DNA from: DATJHM01 sp035493895
GTDB taxonomy: Bacteria > Chloroflexota > Ktedonobacteria > Ktedonobacterales > Ktedonobacteraceae
Reading direction: 5' to 3'
Assembly: GCA_035493895.1 (NCBI GenBank)
Contig: DATJHM010000111.1
Coordinates: forward strand, 1 to 7,958
Length of the DNA: 7,958 nt
Positions 1 through 6,376 of the stretch are shown here, piece after piece. The notes below the pieces were generated by a model. The model was not told the DNA's origin and made no database searches. It worked only from the letters and a program-made list of their open reading frames with translations. The translations under genes were made by a program, and so were the position numbers. The stretch's first letter is position 1; every line of letters begins with the position of its first letter.

Positions 1-4
1 AATA

Positions 5-70
5 GATTATAGAGAGAAAGAAGAGCGGGGCATCCTCGCAGATGCCCCGCTCTTCTTTCTCTCTATAATC
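5..70 (-). terminator. Perfect 30-bp hairpin, likely terminator of the sigma factor gene
   Basis: Positions 5-34 and 41-70 are perfectly complementary over 30 bp, with a 6-nt loop (ctcgca, 35-40). The stem has a GC-rich top (gcggggcatc) and a purine/pyrimidine-biased lower part. It begins 12 nt beyond the stop codon of the leftward sigma gene, where an intrinsic terminator belongs. On that strand the tail after the stem is TATT before the window ends, so a full T-tract cannot be judged. Its symmetry would also let it end a rightward gene lying outside the window. Confidence 0.75.
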
Positions 71-82
71 GTAGCAATGCGC

Positions 83-1222
83 TCAGACGCATTCGCGCAG
101 ATTTGCATTATTGCTGTTGCTGCGTAATTTGATAAGTGCAACTACTTCAAGCTGGCGTACGCGTTCGCGGGAAATGCCAAGCTCTTTTCCTACCTCCAAC
201 AACGTACGACTTCGTCCGTCGCCTATACCGTAGCGGAGCGTGATAACTGCTTTTTCGCGAGGCGTGAGTGATGCCAGGGCGCGATGGAGTTCTTCGCCCA
301 GCAGATGTTGGGATGCGGTCTCTGCTGGTGCCGGTGTGGTGCTATCTTCCAGGGTATCGGCTAACGAATAGCGTGCTTCATCGTCAACCGGTGCATCCAG
401 CGAAACGGGTTGCTCGATGACTTCGAGGAGGTCAATAACTTCATCAAGTCCAAGATTGCACGCGGCCGCGATCTGCTCTGGCAGCGGATCGAGCCCGTTC
501 TCCTGTGAGAGTTGTGCGGCGATTCTGCGCACTTTGCGCAGGCGGGTGGCGACATGTTCTGGCAGATGGATTAAGCGAGATTGCTCGCCCGCTGCTCGGC
601 TGACCGCCTGACGAATCCACCAGGTGGCATAGGTGCCGAAGTGACAACCACGTTGATAGTCAAACTTTTCAGCTGCACGCATAAGCCCCAGATTGCCCTC
701 TTGAATAAGATCGATCAAGGGGACGCCTGTACTGGTATAACGCCGTGCAATCGCTATCACCAGGCGCAGATTGCACTCGACCAGTCTGCGTCTTGCGCGT
801 TCATCGCCTGCGGCTGCACGTTGGGCCAGCTCGATCTCTTCGCTATGTGTGAGTAGGCCGAGGCTACGTATGTCGCGGAGATAACTCTGAAAAGCATCTT
901 CAGTTCCTGTTAATTGTTTGGTATTGGTCACCCCTGATCGTGTATAGGGGGTATGAGATAATCCCAACGTGTCAGTATTGACCTCGCTATGCTCTTCATC
1001 ATCGATAGGAGTGAGCAGAGGTTCTACACTGTCAAGCTCATCGAACAGAATGCTCAGCTCTTCCAGTGGCTCAGTATTATGCTCTTGCGGACGTGCTGTT
1101 CGCAGGTCTTCTGGCGTCAGGCCAGGATCTGTTGCGATGAAAGAAGAGTGCCTATCAGTTGTTGTGGCTTTACTGGCTGACCTGGTTCTATGTTCATCTC
1201 TAACCGGATTAACAACAGCCAT
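83..1222 (-). CDS. RNA polymerase sigma factor, sigma-70 family (RpoD/SigA-like, group 1 or 2)
   Basis: Encodes 379 residues of a sigma-70 factor that directs core RNA polymerase to -10/-35 promoters. Region 1.2 lies at about 108-140 (DAFQSYLRDI). Region 2 lies at about 145-213, with the core-binding helix DLIQEGNLGLMRAAEKFDY and the -10-recognition and melting segment FGTYATWWIRQAVSRA. Region 3 starts near LIHLPEHV (218-224). Region 4 (about 313-368) contains SLTPREKAVITLRYGIGDG and the -35-binding helix-turn-helix ending SRERVRQLE. The first ~105 residues are an acidic, low-complexity extension without a recognisable region 1.1. The tail after LRSNSNNANLRECV is short. The ATG is preceded by a good ribosome site (AAGGGAG, about 9 nt upstream). 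No convincing promoter was found upstream. The extension and the slightly divergent region 4.2 (VVALIKLR where principal factors usually have KALRKLR) suggest a group 2 alternative factor rather than the main housekeeping one; that is inference. Confidence 0.95.
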   Translation of the reverse strand: MAVVNPVRDEHRTRSASKATTTDRHSSFIATDPGLTPEDLRTARPQEHNTEPLEELSILFDELDSVEPLLTPIDDEEHSEVNTDTLGLSHTPYTRSGVTNTKQLTGTEDAFQSYLRDIRSLGLLTHSEEIELAQRAAAGDERARRRLVECNLRLVIAIARRYTSTGVPLIDLIQEGNLGLMRAAEKFDYQRGCHFGTYATWWIRQAVSRAAGEQSRLIHLPEHVATRLRKVRRIAAQLSQENGLDPLPEQIAAACNLGLDEVIDLLEVIEQPVSLDAPVDDEARYSLADTLEDSTTPAPAETASQHLLGEELHRALASLTPREKAVITLRYGIGDGRSRTLLEVGKELGISRERVRQLEVVALIKLRSNSNNANLRECV

Positions 1223-1585
1223 GATTCCACGCTCCCTTCAGGAAACTTACCGACAAGATCAGCGTCGGACTCCATATGGCCTCGTGGTCAGCATACACTT
1301 GCCTAAAATGTGCGTATGCCGAGATATACGTGTCCATTCTTTTCTTTTTTATTACTCCCTTATTTTAAAGGAATGCTGAGCCCATAGCATCAGGTGATTA
1401 CCGTAGTTACAATCAGGTTACAACCGTATCTTCGCTCTCTTATCGTATCCTCTGTCGTAATCTTTTTTTATCTGTAATCAATTGCCGTTTTATGCTCACA
1501 CACGGGAGTCGACTAAATGTAGAGTTCAGCGTTTGTGCTCTTTGCAGCTTTAAGACGTAAGTACTATGGTGATCAGGTAGAGCTT
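1223..1585. other. Intergenic region, no gene recognised
   Basis: This 363-bp gap lies between the leftward DUF2171-like gene and the leftward sigma gene and should contain the sigma gene's promoter and leader. It is AT-rich around 1335-1375 and 1440-1500. The best leftward promoter-like pair found (TTGTAA at 1423-1418, 17-nt spacer, TAATCA at 1400-1395) is too weak to call. No hairpin terminator for the upstream gene and no RNA gene was seen. An open frame across 969-1379 on the other strand is mostly antisense to the sigma gene and is not supported. Confidence 0.5.
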
Positions 1586-1918
1586 TTAGCCCTTATTGGG
1601 GCTGCCTGGATTGAATGGATCATGCACTCCATGTTCTCGGTCGTACATCAATTGGGTTGGATCACCTGGATGATCTTCGTAGTCCGGCCGCTTGTGCCAG
1701 CGTGGCTCTTCCGCCTCAGTGGAGGAGAGGGTCAGATGGACCTGCTCGTTCGTGACAGAGGCTACAACGCTATATGGCATGTAGATATGCTTCCCCACCA
1801 GCCCCCTGTGAACCTGAAAAGAGTCCTCATACAATTCACTAATATGACCCAGATTATACGTATCTTTTGTAAACACTTGCATATGTTTATGCAGATCCTG
1901 TTGCGTAATATCTGACAT
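1586..1918 (-). CDS. Small DUF2171 / PRC-barrel-like protein
   Basis: Encodes 110 residues. The N-terminal ~68 residues look like the beta-rich DUF2171/PRC-barrel fold. They contain a 'gMxVxtkDgxxlGxIsEvy' type start (HMQVFTKDTYNLGHISELYE, 12-31), then FQVHRGL (35-40), then KHIYMPYSVVASVTNEQVHLTL (43-64), which fits the family's 'iPyxxV..V....V.L' pattern. The C-terminal ~40 residues are hydrophilic and rich in His, Pro, Asp and Glu, and probably disordered. There is no signal peptide or membrane segment, so it is likely cytoplasmic. DUF2171 proteins have no well-established biochemical role; stress-linked or RNA/protein-binding roles would be guesses. The ATG follows a modest ribosome site (GAGAG, 6 nt upstream). 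An ATG 22 nt further upstream is out of frame. The gene has no close partner: the sigma gene is 363 bp downstream, and valS lies upstream on the opposite strand. Confidence 0.72.
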   Translation of the reverse strand: MSDITQQDLHKHMQVFTKDTYNLGHISELYEDSFQVHRGLVGKHIYMPYSVVASVTNEQVHLTLSSTEAEEPRWHKRPDYEDHPGDPTQLMYDREHGVHDPFNPGSPNKG

Positions 1919-2514
1919 GTATTTCTCTCTTTCTTTTCATCCTTCCTCCCCTCATTGCTGACACCACCTCTACCGATGCCCCCCAGGCGCAGATAAACCG
2001 CGCAGCTACGAGATCGCACCTTCCCGCCCGTAATGCTCTGTCAAATCTCGCCCAGTAGGGACGCCATGGCGAATGGCGTCCGCCCCCACCAGCCATCTCG
2101 CCCTCCTACCTGCTTTTCGAGTGCGTTTTCAGAAAAGACGCCATGAACTTTGACAGAACGCCATGGAGGCACGGGATGTCCGGGAACTCATCGCACCTGA
2201 TCCTCCGCCAACCGTCCCCACCGTTTCCCTGCCACCGAAACATGTGCCACTACGCTGGATATTTCCCTCTCTTCATGCGTATGAGCACGGTTTATTTACG
2301 CCTGTGCTGGCCCCTTCAAGGGTTATGATTCTCTCACTAGTAGTTACGTGTCGTATCCTGGAATGGTTTCAGTATAATCTGCCTCTTCAGGAAGAGCTAA
2401 AAAAACACACGAAGAAGTAGGATGTGTCTTGCATTTTTAATTACCGCGATATTTTGTCTCATTTCTATCTTTACTGCTGCTTTATTTATCTATCGAAAGC
2501 AAGAAAAAGCACCC
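1919..2514. other. Long intergenic region with a palindromic repeat
   Basis: About 600 bp lie between the start of the DUF2171-like gene and the valS promoter. The region holds a dispersed palindromic repeat (2055-2103), flanked by a 9-bp inverted repeat (tctgtcaaa at 2037-2045, tttgacaga at 2149-2157). It also has an open frame of 85 codons (2163-2420) without a ribosome site or a recognisable family, and a 41-codon AT-rich ORF starting at 2422. A leftward TTGACA exists at 2044-2039 but has no matching -10. Base composition shifts from GC-rich (2040-2240) to clearly AT-rich (2420-2520). Confidence 0.5.
2055..2103 (-). repeat. Dispersed palindromic repeat, copy A
   Basis: Read leftward, this contains gggcgagatggct, then ggtgggggc, then an 8-bp hairpin GGACGCCA / TGGCGTCC with loop ttcgcca, then cctac. 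The same arrangement recurs in the opposite orientation at 7906-7956, with nearly identical flanks and a different hairpin sequence that still pairs. That marks it as a member of an intergenic repeat family rather than chance. Such elements resemble REP-like or MITE-like intergenic palindromes; which type this is cannot be told from two copies. Confidence 0.75.
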
Positions 2515-2547
2515 TTGACAAAGCTCGGGGGAAAGTTTATGCTGTAA
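2422..2547 (+). CDS. Possible 41-residue single-pass membrane peptide
   Basis: The ORF begins with ATG 1 nt after the stop of an unassigned open frame and ends at TAA 2545-2547. The peptide reads MCLAFLITAIFCLISIFTAA, then LFIYRKQEKA, then PLTKLGGKFML. It has one strongly hydrophobic helix (residues 2-24) followed by a basic tail, which is the usual shape of a small inner-membrane protein with its C-terminus inside. Against it: there is no good Shine-Dalgarno (only gaagtagg directly before the ATG), no recognised family, and the last third overlaps the valS promoter. AT-rich DNA on its own tends to yield hydrophobic translations, so this is only a candidate. Confidence 0.22.
   Translation: MCLAFLITAIFCLISIFTAALFIYRKQEKAPLTKLGGKFML
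2515..2543 (+). promoter_or_regulatory. Sigma-70-type promoter of the valS T-box leader
   Basis: A perfect -35 TTGACA (2515-2520) is followed after 17 bp by TATGCT (2538-2543), matching 4 of 6 consensus -10 bases including the key first A and last T. Transcription would begin near 2550, about 25 nt before the first T-box helix and about 300 nt before the valS ATG. Position and spacing both fit a T-box leader. Confidence 0.75.
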
Positions 2548-2573
2548 AAAATCAAATAACGCACAAGAACTGT

Positions 2574-2824
2574 GAACGAGCAGAGTAAAAGGATACGGGT
2601 CGCCAGCGAATGGGGGTCACCGGGTGCAAGCCTCCTCCGATTACGTCCTTTGAACGTGGCTCGTGAGTTGAACAGGTGAATGGGAGAGTAGCCTGCTCCG
2701 GGATGGCCCGTTAACGCTAGAGAGGATAGTCAGGCTCTCATCTGGTTGGGCGAGTCTGCTATCGAAACAAGGTGGTACCACGAGCTCTTTGCTGCCCTCG
2801 TCCTTGCTGACAGGCAGCGTTTTT
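2574..2824 (+). promoter_or_regulatory. T-box riboswitch (tRNA-Val sensing) upstream of valS
   Basis: T-box leaders bind uncharged tRNA and let transcription continue into the gene. Stem I is closed by acgagc (2576-2581) with gctcgt (2659-2664). Above it is a specifier loop with the conserved AGTA (2584-2587) on one side and tgaacgtg (2651-2658) on the other, then aagga/tcctt. The likely specifier codon is GTG (Val) at 2656-2658, followed by a purine. The antiterminator is nearly textbook: caagg (2768-2772) pairs with ccttg (2802-2806), a 7-nt bulge TGGTACC (2773-2779) carries the TGGT that pairs with the tRNA NCCA end, and acgag (2780-2784) pairs with ctcgt (2797-2801). The competing terminator lies at 2791-2824. 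The exact 5' border and the stem II/III region (about 2665-2765) were not resolved by eye. Confidence 0.93.
2791..2824 (+). terminator. Regulated terminator of the valS T-box
   Basis: The stem gctgcc (2791-2796) / ggcagc (2813-2818) has an extra inner gtc/gac pairing and is followed by gttttt (2819-2824). Its loop contains the 3' strand of the antiterminator (2797-2806), so the two structures exclude each other. This is the expected T-box switch: terminator when tRNA-Val is charged, antiterminator when it is uncharged. Confidence 0.85.
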
Positions 2825-2852
2825 ATGCCTATGAGAGAAGGAGTACTATCTC

Positions 2853-5309
2853 ATGTTGCCCGACCGTTATGTCTTTCGCGAGGCCGAGCCGCGTCTCGCT
2901 CAAACCTGGTCCACTGCAAACCTCTATGCATTCCCGCAGGAGGGGACCGCTCCCATCTTCACGATTGATACGCCTCCGCCGACTGTCTCTGGTGATCTGC
3001 ATATTGGTCACTGCTATTCGTATACGCAGATTGATGTCATTGCGCGTTTCCAACGAATGCGTGGCAGGCGCGTTCTCTTTCCAATGGGCTTTGATGATAA
3101 TGGCTTGCCGACCGAGCGCTTTGTCGAGAAGACGATCAAACGTAAAGCGCACGAAATGCCATTGAACGACTTTCTTGCCTGTTGCAGACAGCTCATTGCG
3201 CAGACTGAGGGACGTTTCGAGCACCTGTGGCAGCGCTTGAGCTTGAGCGTCGATTGGCGCTATCGCTATTCGACGATCTCTCCTGAGGCGCAACGTACGT
3301 CGCAATGGTCATTTATCCAGCTCTACCTGTCCGGTCGTGCTTATACTCAGCCCGCGCCGACTCTCTGGTGTCCCGAATGCCAGACTGCGATTGCGCAGGC
3401 TGAGGTTGATGACTCGGCCCGCGCAACGCTCTTCTCAACGCTGGCTTTCCAGCTTGAAGATGGGGCTACACTGCCGATTGCGACGACGCGCCCGGAGCTT
3501 TTGCCCGCCTGCGTTGCCATTTTTGTTCATCCCGATGATACGCGCTATGCTCATCTCATCGGCTCCCAGGCCCGTATCGCCAGTGCATCGTTCTCGCCGC
3601 AGGCGTATATCACGGTTCCGATTATTGCGGATGAACTGGCTGATCCACGCAAAGGGAGCGGTGCGGTCATGTGTTGCACCTTTGGCGATTCGACCGATGT
3701 TCGCTGGTGGTGGAAACATCAGTTGCCCCTGCGTACCGCGCTTGGACGTGATGGGCGTATGACCGAGCTTGCCGGTGCGCTTGCCGGTCTGTCTGCCAGC
3801 AAGGCTCGTCAGCGTATTCTGGAGTTGTTAGCCGCTCAGGGGAGTATCCTGTATCAGGAGTCTATTGAACATAACGTTGGTATCCATGAGCGCTGCGGCA
3901 CGCCGGTTGAGTATCAGCACACACGCCAATGGTTTATTCGCGTTCTGAATCAGAAGGAACGTTTACTCGAGGCGGGACGCCAGATCGAGTGGCGACCGGC
4001 GTATATGCGCAGTCGCTACGAGCACTGGGTCGAGCATCTGCAATGGGACTGGTGCATATCGCGGCAGCGCTTTATGGGCGTTCCCTTCCCGGCCTGGACC
4101 TGTCGTGCCTGCGGTGAGATAACATTAGCACGCCTGGAACAGTTGCCCGTTGATCCACGTACCACTCAGCCCGCTGAGCCCTGTCAGCATTGTGGTGCGA
4201 ACGATTTTGCGCCGGAGCAGGATGTTATGGATACCTGGGCGACCTCATCCTGCACGCCCTTGCTTATTGGACGTTGGACCGACGATCCGGCCTGGTTTGC
4301 GCAACATTTCCCGGCCAACCTGCGTCCTCAGGCCCATGATATTATCCGCACCTGGGCTTTTTATAGCATCGTTAAATCCCTCTGTCACACCAATGAGATT
4401 CCCTGGAAATCTATAATGATCTCCGGGCATGCGTTATCTGCGGAGCGCAGCAAAATCTCAAAATCGAAGGCCCACGGCGAGGCTGGCCCTCTGGCGCTGA
4501 TCGAGCAGGAGTCGGCTGACGCTTTACGCTACTGGGCGACCTCCGTCAAGACCGGTCTGGATACGCCCTTTCATCCAGATACGCTTGCCAATGGACGACG
4601 CCTGATCACCAAACTCTGGAACGCCAGTCGTTTCGCCGAACGACACCTGCAAGATCTTACCACCGAGCAATTTGCGCATACGCCCACATTGCTCCTGCCC
4701 ACCGATCGCTGGCTGCTGCACAGACTGGCGGAGACGATCGACGAGGCTACACGTGAACTGGAGCAGGGCGAATATGCCGCGGCCCGCGCTGCTGCCGAGC
4801 GCTTTTTCTGGAGCGATCTCTGTGACAATTACCTTGAGCTGATCAAAGCGCGTCTCTACCGTGAGCCCGGCCCCGCGCGTCTGGCGGCACAGTGGACGCT
4901 GGCTCAGGCATTGCTCAGTGTCATAAAATTGTTTGCGCCCTACCTGCCCTTTGTTACCGAAGAGATCTACCTGGGACTGTTTCGTCCCTACGATCGTGCC
5001 ACTTCCCTGCACCTGAGTGCCTGGCCGACAGCTCAGCCCGCTTGGTTGGATCAACAGGCTGAAGGTGCTGGTACAGCATTATTAGCAATCCTGCATCAGG
5101 TTCGCAAATACAAAGCCGAACATGGTCTCTCAATTGGTGCCGAACTGGCAACCCTGCGCCTGAGCGTCCCCCCCGCCCTGCGTAGCTCATTGGAAGCGAC
5201 CATGCTCGACCTAAAAGGCGCGACCCGTGCTCATACCGTCTCATTTGAAGATCCGCAAGCGTCGGAAGGAGAAGATGGCTTGCAGGTTATTATTGGCGCT
5301 CACGAGTAG
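2853..5309 (+). CDS. valS: Valyl-tRNA synthetase (short, type-2-like ValS)
   Basis: Encodes 818 residues of a class I aminoacyl-tRNA synthetase that joins valine to tRNA-Val in the cytoplasm and edits mischarged threonine. The Rossmann fold carries HIGH at 50-53 within TPPPTVSGDLHIGHCYSY. FPMGFDDNGLPTE follows (76-88). A CPEC pair (173-176) sits at the start of the inserted CP1 editing domain (about 170-360), which has TTRPE (211-215) and GSGAVMCCTFGD (268-279). Further Cys pairs at 417/420 and 444/447 look like a zinc knuckle. MDTWATSSCTP (459-469) is typical of ValS rather than IleS or LeuS. The second signature is KISKSK (534-539), not KMSKS. The anticodon-binding domain covers about 590-730. 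The C-terminal coiled coil of most bacterial ValS is missing or very short, which explains the length (bacterial ValS is often 860-950). The ATG has AAGGAG 9 nt upstream and sits directly behind the T-box, which independently supports the valine assignment. Confidence 0.95.
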   Translation: MLPDRYVFREAEPRLAQTWSTANLYAFPQEGTAPIFTIDTPPPTVSGDLHIGHCYSYTQIDVIARFQRMRGRRVLFPMGFDDNGLPTERFVEKTIKRKAHEMPLNDFLACCRQLIAQTEGRFEHLWQRLSLSVDWRYRYSTISPEAQRTSQWSFIQLYLSGRAYTQPAPTLWCPECQTAIAQAEVDDSARATLFSTLAFQLEDGATLPIATTRPELLPACVAIFVHPDDTRYAHLIGSQARIASASFSPQAYITVPIIADELADPRKGSGAVMCCTFGDSTDVRWWWKHQLPLRTALGRDGRMTELAGALAGLSASKARQRILELLAAQGSILYQESIEHNVGIHERCGTPVEYQHTRQWFIRVLNQKERLLEAGRQIEWRPAYMRSRYEHWVEHLQWDWCISRQRFMGVPFPAWTCRACGEITLARLEQLPVDPRTTQPAEPCQHCGANDFAPEQDVMDTWATSSCTPLLIGRWTDDPAWFAQHFPANLRPQAHDIIRTWAFYSIVKSLCHTNEIPWKSIMISGHALSAERSKISKSKAHGEAGPLALIEQESADALRYWATSVKTGLDTPFHPDTLANGRRLITKLWNASRFAERHLQDLTTEQFAHTPTLLLPTDRWLLHRLAETIDEATRELEQGEYAAARAAAERFFWSDLCDNYLELIKARLYREPGPARLAAQWTLAQALLSVIKLFAPYLPFVTEEIYLGLFRPYDRATSLHLSAWPTAQPAWLDQQAEGAGTALLAILHQVRKYKAEHGLSIGAELATLRLSVPPALRSSLEATMLDLKGATRAHTVSFEDPQASEGEDGLQVIIGAHE

Positions 5310-5364
5310 CATTGACGCCAGGCAACCATTGTGATCGTCTCAAAAAACGCGTCATGTAGGCAAA

Positions 5365-5570
5365 GTAGAGGCACGGTGGAGTGCAACGGAACTGTGCCTG
5401 GGTAGCCACCGACAAATCAGACTTCGCAGACGATGGCGCAACGACAGGCATAGGTCCTCGTTCACCGATTCCCTCACCCTTCGAGGATGGGGCAAATGCC
5501 CCCCATCCTCACCTTCGGACCGTCATTGGCTACCCAGGCGCAGTTCCGTTGCACTCCGCCAAGCCGCTAC
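5365..5570. repeat. 206-bp element with 44-bp inverted ends (MITE-like), between convergent genes
   Basis: The left arm 5365-5408 and the right arm 5527-5570 are reverse complements over 44 bp with about 5 mismatches. The shared core reads ggagtgcaacggaactg then gcctgggtagcca. The 118-bp centre contains a second hairpin, gaggatgggg (5483-5492) / ccccatcctc (5501-5510). The right arm is followed by tcttttt (5571-5577), so the transcript could also serve as the valS terminator. Such near-perfect long arms resemble a non-autonomous transposon remnant. No clear target-site duplication and no transposase are visible, so that reading is open. Confidence 0.7.
5483..5510. terminator. Hairpin inside the inverted-repeat element, possible bidirectional terminator
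   Basis: A 10-bp perfect stem (gaggatgggg / ccccatcctc) with an 8-nt loop lies between the ends of two convergent genes, valS and the Thg1-like gene. It has no adjacent T-tract on either strand, so intrinsic termination here is only plausible. The T-run that could help valS termination lies at 5571-5577, after the outer arm. Confidence 0.35.
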
Positions 5571-5611
5571 TCTTTTTAACTGAAAAACAATTATTGCATA
5601 AAATACCACAT

Positions 5612-6376
5612 TTACATTGCCTCATTGGCGTCCAGCAATGCGCGAATAAACATGCCATAGGCATCTTTCATTGGCAACTCCTCATCTATTTTGACGCGAT
5701 TGCGTGTGGCAACTACCTCTACTTCGTGCTGTGGATCATAGCCTGCCTTCTCATAGCGTTCCCAGTAGATACCTGTACCGCGGCGCTGCCAGAGAGGTAC
5801 TGCATTGAAATTAATTCCTCGCTGGAAGAGCAACTCATTTTTGAAGGCCAGAGATTGACCACTCAGAATATGCATGGCCTCAGCCGGTGCTTTCCCTTCT
5901 TTACGCAATGTCCAGTGGCACCAGCCGTTCAAGGCGCAACGTGCTGCATCTTCCTGACGCCAGCGAAAATAATCCACTACCTGAGCTTTATCGGTGCCTA
6001 ACCAGATTCGGCTATCAAAATGGACGATATGCTGGCTGACGAGCGTAAACGTTGCGCTTGCTATAGCTGCGGAAAGGGAGACGAGTTTTTCTACTTCGCG
6101 GTCAAATAAATCCCAATCGCGGCGAAACAACACAGATATTTCGTCGCTTTCAGTGTAAGCATAGATACCGTGCAGCTCTTTCAGGAGTGCCGTAGCAGTT
6201 TGACGCATCAGGCCCTGAAACTTCAGATCGAACGGTTTCTCGAAGCCTGCCCGCTCAGTAAATTTTGTGAAGCCACGACCATCCAGACGTAAGACTACCC
6301 AGGCTCCCGGTAGACAACGCAATGTGTGGAAATACTCCTGTCTGCGCATATGCTTTTCAAACTCGTTGCTATCCAT
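5612..6376 (-). CDS. Thg1-like protein (3'-5' RNA polymerase / tRNA 5'-end guanylyltransferase family)
   Basis: Encodes 254 residues of the Thg1 family, enzymes that add nucleotides to RNA 5' ends in the 3'-5' direction. The polymerase-like palm shows RLDGRGFTKFT (30-40) with metal-binding Asp32, and YTESDEISVLF (74-84) with Asp78-Glu79. FDSRIW (120-125) and DYFRWRQEDAARCALNG (135-151) follow, then GINFNAVPLWQRRGTGIYW (187-205). Length fits the family. Where eukaryotic tRNA-His-specific Thg1 carries HINN, this protein has AARCALN. It therefore groups with the Thg1-like proteins (TLPs), which known members show to be template-dependent 5'-end repair enzymes rather than G-1 adders. The ATG overlaps the end of the kinase gene by 8 bp (ATGGATAG). 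No strong ribosome site precedes it, which points to translational coupling. It is the last gene of a three-gene leftward operon. Confidence 0.92.
   Translation of the reverse strand: MDSNEFEKHMRRQEYFHTLRCLPGAWVVLRLDGRGFTKFTERAGFEKPFDLKFQGLMRQTATALLKELHGIYAYTESDEISVLFRRDWDLFDREVEKLVSLSAAIASATFTLVSQHIVHFDSRIWLGTDKAQVVDYFRWRQEDAARCALNGWCHWTLRKEGKAPAEAMHILSGQSLAFKNELLFQRGINFNAVPLWQRRGTGIYWERYEKAGYDPQHEVEVVATRNRVKIDEELPMKDAYGMFIRALLDANEAM

Noticed and set aside
969..1379. Rightward open frame of 136 codons opposite the start of the sigma gene
   Set aside because: It is antisense to a clear sigma-70 gene, gives a Ser/Leu-rich translation without domains, and has no ribosome site.
1395..1423. Leftward promoter-like pair TTGTAA / TAATCA ahead of the sigma gene
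   Set aside because: The spacer is 17 bp, but the -10 matches only 2 of 6 consensus bases.
2373..2378. Perfect TATAAT on the + strand
   Set aside because: No acceptable -35 lies 16-18 bp upstream and there is no extended -10 TG. The T-box leader has a better promoter at 2515-2543.
2163..2420. Open frame of 85 codons upstream of the small membrane ORF
   Set aside because: It has no ribosome site, no recognised domain and a Pro-rich start lying next to the repeat element. It ends 1 nt before the next ATG, which is not enough to call it a gene.
4524..5054. Leftward open frame of 176 codons inside valS
   Set aside because: It is the antisense shadow of the ValS anticodon-binding domain and shows no domain of its own.
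5381..6001. Rightward open frame of 206 codons
   Set aside because: It starts inside the inverted-repeat element and runs antisense to the Thg1-like gene, which has all family motifs.
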